Assembly: GCF_000429605.1 (NCBI RefSeq)
Contig: NZ_AUCE01000019.1
Location: 23,127 to 87,126, forward strand
DNA from: Azonexus hydrophilus DSM 23864
Lineage (GTDB): Bacteria; Pseudomonadota; Gammaproteobacteria; Burkholderiales; Rhodocyclaceae
Length of the DNA stretch: 64,000 nucleotides
Reading direction: 5' to 3'
The position numbers and the translations under genes are program-made. Shown here in pieces: positions 53,612-61,509 of this stretch (the first letter of the stretch is position 1; every line of letters starts with the position of its first letter). Under the pieces are notes generated by a model, which ran no database searches, was not told the origin of the DNA, and saw only the letters and a list, made by a program, of their open reading frames with translations.

Positions 53612-54139
53612 ACGCCGGCGGCGCCGGTGCCAGTGGCGGACGAGGTAGAGCCGCCAGGCGCCGCGCGTCAGCAGGTAGCCGGCCAGCGCCAGGCCGTCGG
53701 CAAGGACGATCAGGCCGACGGCGAGCGGTCGGGCGACGGCCAGCATCCACGCCTGCATGGCCTGCGTCCACGCCGTAAAACTATCGAAATCGAAGGCCGG
53801 CGGCGCCAGGAAGCCGGCCGTATCGCCGATCAGCAGCCGGCCAATCTGGTAGGCCAGCAGGTAGAGCGGGACGATGGTGAAGGGGTTGGTGTAGAGCGTC
53901 ACGAATAGCGCCAGCGGCAGGTTGACGCGGAACAGGATGGCGCACAGCGCCGCGCCAGGCATCTGGAACGGCCCCGGGATCAGGCCGCAGAACAGGCCGA
54001 CGGCCACGGCGCCGGCCGCCGAGCGGCGGTTCAGATGCCATAGCCGGGGGTGCAGCAGCGAGTTCTCGAACGGGCGCAACCAGGGGGTGCGGCGTATCGT
54101 TTCGTGATCCGGCAGGAGATTCTTCAGGAAGCGGCGCAT
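53603..54139 (-). CDS. DUF2062 membrane protein
   Basis: 178 residues from the ATG at 54139. The opening RRFLKNLLPDHETIRRTPWLRPFENSL, then RRSAAGAVAVGLFCGLIPGPFQM and VTLYTNPFTIVPLYLLAYQIG, are DUF2062 hallmarks. Two or three membrane helices and a basic C-terminus are seen. Function unknown. It diverges from comEC, which often neighbours DUF2062 genes. Confidence 0.9.
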   Translation of the reverse strand: MRRFLKNLLPDHETIRRTPWLRPFENSLLHPRLWHLNRRSAAGAVAVGLFCGLIPGPFQMPGAALCAILFRVNLPLALFVTLYTNPFTIVPLYLLAYQIGRLLIGDTAGFLAPPAFDFDSFTAWTQAMQAWMLAVARPLAVGLIVLADGLALAGYLLTRGAWRLYLVRHWHRRRRRSA

Positions 54140-54200
54140 GGGCGGATTATCGCAAAATGCGCCGGTCGCCGTTTGTGACGGTTCGTGCCATGATATTGGC

Positions 54201-56504
54201 ATGAATCTGGCTGTGATCTCCTTTGCGCTTGGTGTCCTGTTCCTGCAGACCCGTGCTGCGCTACCGTCCAGCGCAATCCTGCTGGTAGCAGCATTGGCGC
54301 TGATGCTGCCGGCCTTGCGCTGGCGCGGGCCGGTGGTCCGTCTGGCGTTGCTGCTCGGCTGTTTCCTGATCGGCGTCGCCTGGGCCGGCTGGCGTGCCGA
54401 ATGGCGGCTGGCCGACCAACTCGGCAGTGCTTGGGAAGGCCAGGATGTCGAAGTGGTCGGCGTGGTCAGCGGTCTGCCGCAGGATTTCGACCGAGGCGTG
54501 CGTTTTGAATTTGCCATCGAACAGCGGCTGACGCCCGGCGCCGTCGTGCCGTCGCGGGTACAACTGGCCTGGTATCACGGCAAGCAGGCGGTACCGGCGG
54601 TGGCGCCGGGACAGCGCTGGCAATTCACCGTCCGCCTGAAACGTCCGCATGGCGGCGCCAATCCGGGCGGTTTCGACTACGAAGCCTGGCTGCTCGAACG
54701 CGGCATCCGGGCGACCGGTTATGTCCGTCCCGGTGCGGCGACCCGAGTGGACGATTTCGTCTGGCGCCCGGCCACCGTCGTGCAAGCCCTGCGCGCCACC
54801 GTCCGGCAGAATTTCGCGCGCCTGCTGCCAGCCGAGCACTATCCCTGGCAGGGCATCCTGACGGCGCTGGCGGTGGGTGACCAGAAAGCCGTCGACAGTG
54901 ATCTGTGGGTGGTCTTCAACCGTACCGGGACCATTCATTTGATGTCGATCAGCGGACTCCATGTCACCCTGGTCGCCGGCTTGGTCGGCGGACTGGTCGG
55001 CTTCGGCTGGCGCCGCGTGCCGGCGCTGGCCCTGCGTTGTCCGGCGCAGCGCGCGGCCCTGGCCGGGGCCGTGCTGGCGGCTTTCGCCTATGCCTTGCTG
55101 GCCGGCTTCGGGGTGCCGGCGCAGCGCACCCTGTACATGTTGCTGGTCGCTGCCGCAGCGCTAGGGTCCGGGCGCGTCGTTGCGCCCAGCCGGATCCTGG
55201 TGCTGGCCTTGCTCCTGGTGCTGATCGTCGATCCCTGGAGCCCGCTGGCGCCGGGTTTCTGGTTGTCTTTTGGCGCGGTGGCGGCCTTGCTCTATATCGG
55301 CAGTGCCGTCCTCGGCACCGGCGACGGCTGGCGTCAGCGCTTGCGCGGCTGGGGGCTGGTGCAATGGGCGGCGACACTGGCATCGCTGCCGGTGCTGATG
55401 CTGGTGTTCCAGCAGTTTCCGCTGGTTTCGCCGCTGGCCAATGCGCTGGCGGTGCCGGTGATCAGCTTCATCGTCACGCCGCTGGCGCTGCTGGCGGCGC
55501 TTCTGCCCTGGGCGCCGTTGATGCTGCTGGCGCACGGGATACTCGACGCTTTGATGGCCTTCCTGTTCTGGTGCGCGGCCTGGCCGGTGTGGCAGGCGCC
55601 GGCGGCGCCGCCCTGGGTGGCGGTCGGTGCTGCTGCCGGTGTGGCGCTGTGCCTGCTGCCGCGCGCGGTGCCGGGCAAATGGCTGGGGCTGGTGCTGATG
55701 GTGCCGGCGGTGTTCTGGCCGGCACAACTGCCGCCGCCAGACGAGGCGTGGATCGACGTGCTCGACGTCGGCCAGGGGCAGGCGGTGGTGATCCGGACCC
55801 AGGCGCACGCCATGGTCTACGATCCCGGGCCGCGCTACAACGCCGATGCCGACGCCGGCCAGCGGGTGCTCGTTCCCTATCTGCGCTGGCTGGGCGTGCG
55901 CCGTCTCGACAAAGTGCTGGTCACCCACGGTGACGCCGATCATGCCGGTGGGCTGGCTTCCCTGTTGGCGGCGCTGCCGGCGGAGCGCCTGTTGTCGTCG
56001 ATGGCGGAACTGGAAGGCGGTCTGTGCGCGGCCGGGCAGGGCTGGCACTGGGACGGTGTCGATTTCCGCATCCTGCATCCGGCGCCCCAGGCTTACCTGC
56101 AGACGACCCGGCGTAACTCGCTGTCCTGCGTGCTGGCGGTGGATGCGGGCGGGCGCCGCATGTTGCTGACCGGCGATATCGAGGCGGTCGACGAGATCGC
56201 CATGGTCGAGCGCGATGCCGCCGCGCTGCGCGCCGATCTGCTGCTGGTGCCGCATCACGGCGCCCGTGGTTCGTCCACGCCGGCTTTTGTCGAAGCCGTT
56301 GGGGCGGGCGAGGTGATCTATTCGGTCGGTTACCGCAACCGCTTCGGTCACCCGCGTGCCGACGTCGTCGACCGCTACGCGGCGACGCAGGCACGGCAAT
56401 GGCGTACCGACCGCGACGGCGCGCTGCGCATCCGGATGGCGCCGGCCGGCATGACGATCGATGCGACGCGCCGGCAAGCTGCCCGCTACTGGCACGGTCG
56501 GTGA
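54201..56504 (+). CDS. comEC: ComEC/Rec2 DNA-uptake channel
   Basis: 767 residues from the ATG at 54201. An N-terminal DUF4131-like part precedes the Competence membrane domain (with GLLTALAVGD-like GILTALAVGDQ and HLMSISGLHVTLVAGLV). A C-terminal metallo-beta-lactamase domain follows (LDVGQGQAVVI, VTHGDADHAGGLAS, LTGDIE, LVPHHGARGSS). ComEC moves single-stranded DNA across the inner membrane during transformation. The ribosome site before 54201 is weak, and an in-frame start at 54138 would overlap the divergent gene. Confidence 0.95.
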   Translation: MNLAVISFALGVLFLQTRAALPSSAILLVAALALMLPALRWRGPVVRLALLLGCFLIGVAWAGWRAEWRLADQLGSAWEGQDVEVVGVVSGLPQDFDRGVRFEFAIEQRLTPGAVVPSRVQLAWYHGKQAVPAVAPGQRWQFTVRLKRPHGGANPGGFDYEAWLLERGIRATGYVRPGAATRVDDFVWRPATVVQALRATVRQNFARLLPAEHYPWQGILTALAVGDQKAVDSDLWVVFNRTGTIHLMSISGLHVTLVAGLVGGLVGFGWRRVPALALRCPAQRAALAGAVLAAFAYALLAGFGVPAQRTLYMLLVAAAALGSGRVVAPSRILVLALLLVLIVDPWSPLAPGFWLSFGAVAALLYIGSAVLGTGDGWRQRLRGWGLVQWAATLASLPVLMLVFQQFPLVSPLANALAVPVISFIVTPLALLAALLPWAPLMLLAHGILDALMAFLFWCAAWPVWQAPAAPPWVAVGAAAGVALCLLPRAVPGKWLGLVLMVPAVFWPAQLPPPDEAWIDVLDVGQGQAVVIRTQAHAMVYDPGPRYNADADAGQRVLVPYLRWLGVRRLDKVLVTHGDADHAGGLASLLAALPAERLLSSMAELEGGLCAAGQGWHWDGVDFRILHPAPQAYLQTTRRNSLSCVLAVDAGGRRMLLTGDIEAVDEIAMVERDAAALRADLLLVPHHGARGSSTPAFVEAVGAGEVIYSVGYRNRFGHPRADVVDRYAATQARQWRTDRDGALRIRMAPAGMTIDATRRQAARYWHGR

Positions 56505-56528
56505 TACATTTCAGTCAGGAGGAGCGCG

Positions 56529-57383
56529 ATGACAGCAAAACAACAGACCGTCCAATGTCTCAGCCCATCGGGCCTGCACCGGATGTCGTATTACGAATGG
56601 GGCGCCCGCGATAATCCGCGGGTATTGGTCTGCGTGCATGGCCTGACCCGCAACGGGCGCGATTTCGATGCGCTGGCCGAAGCCCTGTCCGGCCATTACC
56701 GGGTGATCTGCCCGGATGTCGTCGGGCGCGGCCAGAGCGCGCATCTGCGCGATCCTTCGGCGTACGCCATTCCCCAGTACGTGGCCGACATGGTGACCCT
56801 GATTGCCCGGCTCAACGTCGATTCCGTGCATTGGCTCGGCACCTCGATGGGCGGCCTGATCGGCATGGCGCTGGCGGCGCAGGAAGGAACACCGGTGCGC
56901 AAGCTGGTGCTCAACGATGTCGGGCCGCTGGTCACTGTCGAATCGCTGCGCCGAATCGCCGCTTATGTTGGCAACGATCCGGACTGGGCGAGCATCGACG
57001 AGGCGGTGGCCTACGTCCGTCAAGTCAGCGCGCCGTTCGGTCCATTGACCGACGCCCAGTGGTACCACCTGACCGAAAGCAGCGTCGTGCAGCGGCCCGA
57101 CGGGCGCTGGGCCTTCCGCTACGACCCGCGCATCGCCGAGCCATTCCGCGCCGCCTTTGCCGACAAGGACATCGAGCTGTGGCCGCTCTATCAGGCGATC
57201 AGTTGTCCGACGCTGGTCGTTCGCGGCGGTGAATCCGACCTGCTCACGCCCGATACCTGGCAGCGCATGGGCGAGTGCGGGCCGCGTGCCCAGCTGGCCG
57301 AAATTTCCGGGGTCGGCCACGCGCCGATGTTCCAGTCCGATGCGCAGATTGCCATCGTTCGCGATTTTCTCTTGAGTGCATGA
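56529..57383 (+). CDS. Alpha/beta hydrolase
   Basis: 284 residues. The oxyanion region is CVHGLTRNGRDFD, the nucleophile elbow is GTSMGG with its serine, the acid is in GGESDLLTP, and the histidine is in GVGHAPMF. GGAGCG lies before the ATG. Substrate unknown; related proteins are esterases or C-C hydrolases. Its TGA overlaps the ATG of a second alpha/beta hydrolase gene. Confidence 0.88.
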   Translation: MTAKQQTVQCLSPSGLHRMSYYEWGARDNPRVLVCVHGLTRNGRDFDALAEALSGHYRVICPDVVGRGQSAHLRDPSAYAIPQYVADMVTLIARLNVDSVHWLGTSMGGLIGMALAAQEGTPVRKLVLNDVGPLVTVESLRRIAAYVGNDPDWASIDEAVAYVRQVSAPFGPLTDAQWYHLTESSVVQRPDGRWAFRYDPRIAEPFRAAFADKDIELWPLYQAISCPTLVVRGGESDLLTPDTWQRMGECGPRAQLAEISGVGHAPMFQSDAQIAIVRDFLLSA

Positions 57384-58132
57384 AACATATCCTGGTTGCC
57401 GGACTGAATCTGGAATACCGCGACATCCCCGCCAGCGCCGTCGACCGGCCGACGCTGGTGATGTTGCACGAAGGCCTGGGCTGCGTCGCCATGTGGCGCG
57501 ACTTTCCCGACAAGCTGGCGGCGACGACCGGCTGCCGCGTGCTCGTCTATTCGCGGCCGGGCTACGGCAGTTCGGACCCGCATCCGCAGCCGCGCCAGCC
57601 CGACTACATGCACCGCGAGGCGCGCGAGGTGTTGCCGGCTTTCCTGGCCGCCCTCGGCATCGTCCGGCCGGTGCTGGTCGGCCACAGCGACGGCGGCAGC
57701 ATCGCCTTGATCCACGCCGGCAGTTTCCCGCAGGCGGTGGCCGGTCTGGTGGTGATGGCGCCGCACGAGTTCGTCGAGGAAGAAACCCTGGCCGGCATCC
57801 GTACCGCGCGCAAGTTCTGGAGCAGCAGCGACTGGCCGCAGCGGCTGGCGCGCTATCACCGCGATGCGCAGCGTGTCTTCCACGACTGGAATGATTGCTG
57901 GCTATGGCCCGAATTCCGGGACTGGAACATTGAGGATTACCTGCCGGCGATCCGCTGTCCGGTACTGGCCATCCAGGGCGAGGACGATGAATACGCGACG
58001 CTGCGCCAGATCGAGGTGATTGCCGAAAAAGTGCCGGGCACGCAACTGCTGTGCCTCGCCAATTGCGGCCACTCGCCGCAGCGCGACCAGGAAGCGGCCG
58101 TGCTGGCGGCGATTGCCGGATTCGTCGGCTAG
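57380..58132 (+). CDS. Alpha/beta hydrolase (second of a coupled pair)
   Basis: 250 residues. [17 protein letters not shown] is an oxyanion-type loop with Glu-Gly-Leu in place of the usual His-Gly. The nucleophile elbow is GHSDGG, the acid is in QGEDDEYAT, and the histidine is in NCGHSPQRD. It resembles small esterases and haloperoxidase-like proteins. The start overlaps the first hydrolase (ATGA), so both are made together. Its TAG and the stop of the convergent gene share CTAG (58129-58132). Confidence 0.87.
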   Translation: MKHILVAGLNLEYRDIPASAVDRPTLVMLHEGLGCVAMWRDFPDKLAATTGCRVLVYSRPGYGSSDPHPQPRQPDYMHREAREVLPAFLAALGIVRPVLVGHSDGGSIALIHAGSFPQAVAGLVVMAPHEFVEEETLAGIRTARKFWSSSDWPQRLARYHRDAQRVFHDWNDCWLWPEFRDWNIEDYLPAIRCPVLAIQGEDDEYATLRQIEVIAEKVPGTQLLCLANCGHSPQRDQEAAVLAAIAGFVG

Positions 58133-58650
58133 ATTTCCTTGATCCGCTCGCGATAGCGGGCGGCGTTGTCGACGTAGTGCTCGGCCGATTTGAGCAGCTT
58201 GGCCGCATCTTCCTCGGACAGTTCGCGCACCACCTTGCCCGGCGAGCCGACGATCAGGCAGCGGTCGGGGAAGACCTTGCCTTCCGGGATCAGCGTATTG
58301 GCGCCGACGATGCAGCCCTTGCCGATCACCGCGCGGTTGAGGATCACCGAGCCGATGCCGATCAGGCTGCCGTCGCCGACGGTGCAACCGTGCAGCATGA
58401 CCAGATGGCCGACGGTGACGTTGTCGCCGATGTGCATCGGCACGCCTTCGTCGGTATGCAGCACCGAGCCGTCCTGGATGTTGGTGTTGGCGCCGATGTG
58501 GATCGGGTCGTTGTCGCCGCGCAGCGTGGCATTCCACCACACCGAGGCATTGGCGCCCAGGCGCACGTCGCCGATCACGGTGGCGTTCGGGGCAACCCAG
58601 GCGTTGTCGCCGAGTTGCGGAATCTTGTCGTCGAGTTGATAGAGGGGCAT
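58129..58650 (-). CDS. Gamma-class carbonic anhydrase family protein (YrdA-like)
   Basis: 173 residues from the ATG at 58650 with AAGGAG upstream. The left-handed beta-helix hexapeptide repeats are evident ([19 protein letters not shown]). Zinc ligands fit the histidines in VLHTDEG and [11 protein letters not shown]. The C-terminal helix is typical of the YrdA/CaiE group. Many such homologues bind zinc but show no anhydrase activity in tests. Confidence 0.92.
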   Translation of the reverse strand: MPLYQLDDKIPQLGDNAWVAPNATVIGDVRLGANASVWWNATLRGDNDPIHIGANTNIQDGSVLHTDEGVPMHIGDNVTVGHLVMLHGCTVGDGSLIGIGSVILNRAVIGKGCIVGANTLIPEGKVFPDRCLIVGSPGKVVRELSEEDAAKLLKSAEHYVDNAARYRERIKEI

Positions 58651-58733
58651 GTTGTCTCCTTGAGAAGGTGTCAGTCGGCTGACAGTGGCTTGCAATGATA
58701 GCAATTCTGTCTATGCCTATTGTCATATTCCAT

Positions 58734-58759
58734 GTGATTCTTGATATGGATAGAATCAC
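58734..58759. promoter_or_regulatory. Operator-like inverted repeat upstream of the type I secretion gene
   Basis: GTGATTCT and AGAATCAC form a perfect eight-base inverted repeat separated by ten bases, in AT-rich DNA 29 bases before the GTG start. The right arm contains the -10-like hexamer TAGAAT (58751-58756). No T-run follows, so it is more likely an operator or a 5' leader hairpin than a terminator. The cognate regulator is unknown. Confidence 0.5.
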
Positions 58760-58787
58760 CCCCTGAGTTCAGGCGCAAGGGGGGCGC

Positions 58788-60893
58788 GTGGAAACCCAAG
58801 AATTTGATCGCCAGCTATTACCCTGGCTGCTCGGCAGCCTGTGTACACTGTTCCGGCAGCCGTTTGATGCGGCGCTGCTCGAACAGGCCTTCCCACCGCC
58901 TCACAGTATTGAAACGCTGCATACCGCCGCCCGTTCGCTCGGGTTCAGGACTGGAAGCACCGCCCATCCCGCCGATTGGCGTCATTTGCCGCTACCGGTA
59001 ATCGCCTTTCTCAAGGATGATGACGCTGAAATTCCGCTACTGATCCTGAAAACCGACGGCAGCAAGCTGCTTTACTTCCGCTGTGGCAGCCAGACACCGG
59101 AAACATTGGCGGTCGAGGAAGCGCCAGCGCGTCTGGCCGGGGAACTGATCTTGGTTGCCAGGGAGACCCCGGGCAGCGGCAAGGAAGATGCCGTACCCGG
59201 CTTCGAGTCCGACAAGCCGCGCTTCGGTTTCCGCTGGTTCATCCCGGAATTGCTCAAACACAAGACCATCTGGCGCGACGTGCTGCTGGCCAGTCTGGCG
59301 ATGCAACTGGTCGGTCTGGTCACGCCATTATTCACTCAGGTGATCATCGACAAGGTCATCGCCCATCAGAGCGAAAGCACGCTGCTGGTACTTGGTATCG
59401 CGCTGGTGATGTTCATGCTGTTCAACAGTGGCATGACCTGGCTGCGTCAGTATTTGGTCCTACACACCGGCAACCGGATCGACGCCGTTCTCGGCAGCCA
59501 GGTTTTCCGGCACCTGTTGCGGCTACCGCTACCGTTCTTCGAGCAGCGGCCAACCGGCACGCTGGTTGCTCGCCTGCAGGGCGTGGAAACACTGCGCGAA
59601 TTCGTTTCCGGCGCTGCAATCACGCTGGTGCTCGACATGCCCTTCCTGTTCATCTTCCTGGCAGTGATGTTCGCTTATAGCTGGCAATTGTCGCTGATTG
59701 CTGTCGGGCTGCTTGCAGCCATTGCCATCATCAGTTTCCTGGTCACCCCGGTGTTGCGTGAGAAGATCAACCGGCAGTTCATGCTCGGTGCCCGCAACCA
59801 GGCTTTCCTGACTGAATACGTTTCCGGCATGGCGACAGTAAAGTCGCTGCAGATGGAGGCAGATATCGACCGCAAGTACGGCGACTACCTCGCCCAGTAC
59901 CTGGCTGCCGGTTTTTCCACCCGGCAAGTCGGCAACACCTACAACGTCGTCAGCAACGGGCTGGAACAGGTCATGACCTTGTCGATCCTGATCGTCGGCG
60001 CCCTCATCGTCATGCAGAACGAAGGCTTTACGGTCGGCATGCTGGTCGCCTTCCAGATGTTCGCCAGCCGCCTGAGTCAGCCGATGCTCCGTCTGGTCGG
60101 CCTGTGGCAGGAATTCCAGCAGGCCAGTATCGCCATCAAGCGTCTGGGCGACATCCTCGACATGCCACAAGAGCCGCACACGCTGATCCCGACCCGGGAA
60201 AGCGCCGGTCCGGGACGCATCGACATACATCATCTGGCCTTTCGCTATTCCAGGCACCACCCCTGGCTCTATCGAAACCTCGGCATGGCGATGAAGCCGG
60301 GGCACCTGACGGTGCTGATGGGGCCGAGCGGTTGCGGCAAGAGCACGCTGGCCAAGCTGCTGCTCGGCTTCTACCAGCCCGACGAAGGGCGTATTGAACT
60401 CGACGGCAAGGACATCCGCCACCTCGCCGCCAACGAGCTACGCAACACCTTCGGCGTCGTCCCGCAGGAAACCGTGCTGTTCGCCGGCACGCTCTACGAC
60501 AACCTGATCATGGCTCATCCCCACGCCGCTTTCGACGACGTCATCCAGGCCTGCAAGGCGGCCGAAATCCACGAAGTCATCGAGCAACTGCCGAACGGCT
60601 ACCAGACCGAAATCGGCGAACGCGGCACCGGACTATCGGGCGGCCAAAGGCAGCGCATCGCCATTGCGCGGGCCTTGTTGAAACGGCCGAAGATACTGAT
60701 TTTCGACGAGGCAGTATCGAACCTCGATCAGCAGACAGCGGAGCATTTCGCCCGGACGATCAACAAATTGAAGGGGCAGGTGACGATGCTGTTCATCACG
60801 CACCAGATTCCCAAGGGCTTGGTGGTAGACGAGGTGGTTGAATTGAGCGGGAATACGACGCGGCAAATGGAGGTGGTTGAAGATGAGAAATGA
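58788..60893 (+). CDS. Type I secretion ABC transporter (HlyB-like, degenerate peptidase domain)
   Basis: 701 residues from a GTG at 58788 behind a G-rich ribosome site. The first 125 residues resemble a C39-like domain but lack the catalytic cysteine motif, as in HlyB. A six-helix transmembrane domain follows (about 155-435). The ATPase carries Walker A GPSGCGKST near residue 511, the signature LSGGQRQR and Walker B ILIFDEAV. It would energise export of the downstream RTX protein with an HlyD-type adaptor and TolC; neither is visible here. Confidence 0.93.
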   Translation: METQEFDRQLLPWLLGSLCTLFRQPFDAALLEQAFPPPHSIETLHTAARSLGFRTGSTAHPADWRHLPLPVIAFLKDDDAEIPLLILKTDGSKLLYFRCGSQTPETLAVEEAPARLAGELILVARETPGSGKEDAVPGFESDKPRFGFRWFIPELLKHKTIWRDVLLASLAMQLVGLVTPLFTQVIIDKVIAHQSESTLLVLGIALVMFMLFNSGMTWLRQYLVLHTGNRIDAVLGSQVFRHLLRLPLPFFEQRPTGTLVARLQGVETLREFVSGAAITLVLDMPFLFIFLAVMFAYSWQLSLIAVGLLAAIAIISFLVTPVLREKINRQFMLGARNQAFLTEYVSGMATVKSLQMEADIDRKYGDYLAQYLAAGFSTRQVGNTYNVVSNGLEQVMTLSILIVGALIVMQNEGFTVGMLVAFQMFASRLSQPMLRLVGLWQEFQQASIAIKRLGDILDMPQEPHTLIPTRESAGPGRIDIHHLAFRYSRHHPWLYRNLGMAMKPGHLTVLMGPSGCGKSTLAKLLLGFYQPDEGRIELDGKDIRHLAANELRNTFGVVPQETVLFAGTLYDNLIMAHPHAAFDDVIQACKAAEIHEVIEQLPNGYQTEIGERGTGLSGGQRQRIAIARALLKRPKILIFDEAVSNLDQQTAEHFARTINKLKGQVTMLFITHQIPKGLVVDEVVELSGNTTRQMEVVEDEK

Positions 60894-61509
60894 TGACAGG
60901 GACCAGTTTTCACGAACAGAGTTGGATGGGAAAAATGCAAAGAAGAAAATTTCAACTAGTTCAAAAATGGTGATTTTTGTGATTGGTGTTTTTTTTGTTG
61001 CATATTTTATTCAATTTGTTTGGTTTGCAATGGATAGCAAAGGGCAATACCAAGACGATTATGCATGGGAGGTGCTTGCGCATGAAACGCTGAGTCGGCA
61101 ATACCAAGGGGTTCCAGAAATGAGGGTGACCTATGGGAAGCCGACCCATCGCTTCTGTGATTTCTGGAGTTTTGAAGCGATTTGGGGAAATTGTTTAACC
61201 GTAAAAATAGGCCTGGATGTTCGAGATTATCGTCCTGAATACAAGTCTACCGTCGAACGGGAAGTCGCCCGGTTGATCGGCCAACTAAGTAAACCTTGCA
61301 AATTGCTTTCGACCTTGGCGCTAGAACATGAATCTGATTTGGCAAAAATAATCGGTTGCAATAGCAGAAGAAAATTTTTCAAGCTTCATATCTGGGTCAA
61401 TGAAGTCACTGTTGGTGGCGAACGGGGGCCAGTAGATCGTCCAAATCGATGGTCCATAAATACAGCGAAACACCTTTATACGACCGATTTTTTTGAAGGA
61501 GCATTCTAA
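60883..61509 (+). CDS. AT-rich gene for a single-pass membrane protein; candidate immunity protein
   Basis: 208 residues from the ATG at 60883, with GGAGG nine bases upstream inside the transporter gene (11-base overlap). A charged N-terminus of about 28 residues precedes one membrane helix (about 29-50, VIFVIGVFFVAYFIQFVWFA). A roughly 155-residue domain follows, most likely periplasmic, with four cysteines. No family recognised. Base composition is far more AT-rich than the neighbours (14 of 60 G+C at 60961-61020). The stop TAA shares its last A with the ATG of the RTX gene. Position and topology suit an inhibitor of the adjacent RTX warhead, but this is inference. Confidence 0.7.
   Translation: MRNDDRDQFSRTELDGKNAKKKISTSSKMVIFVIGVFFVAYFIQFVWFAMDSKGQYQDDYAWEVLAHETLSRQYQGVPEMRVTYGKPTHRFCDFWSFEAIWGNCLTVKIGLDVRDYRPEYKSTVEREVARLIGQLSKPCKLLSTLALEHESDLAKIIGCNSRRKFFKLHIWVNEVTVGGERGPVDRPNRWSINTAKHLYTTDFFEGAF

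Noticed and set aside
58720..58748. TTGTCA-N17-GATATG as the promoter of the type I secretion gene
   Set aside because: The -10 match is weak, and TAGAAT inside the nearby inverted repeat competes as the -10. I could not choose, so I annotated only the repeat.
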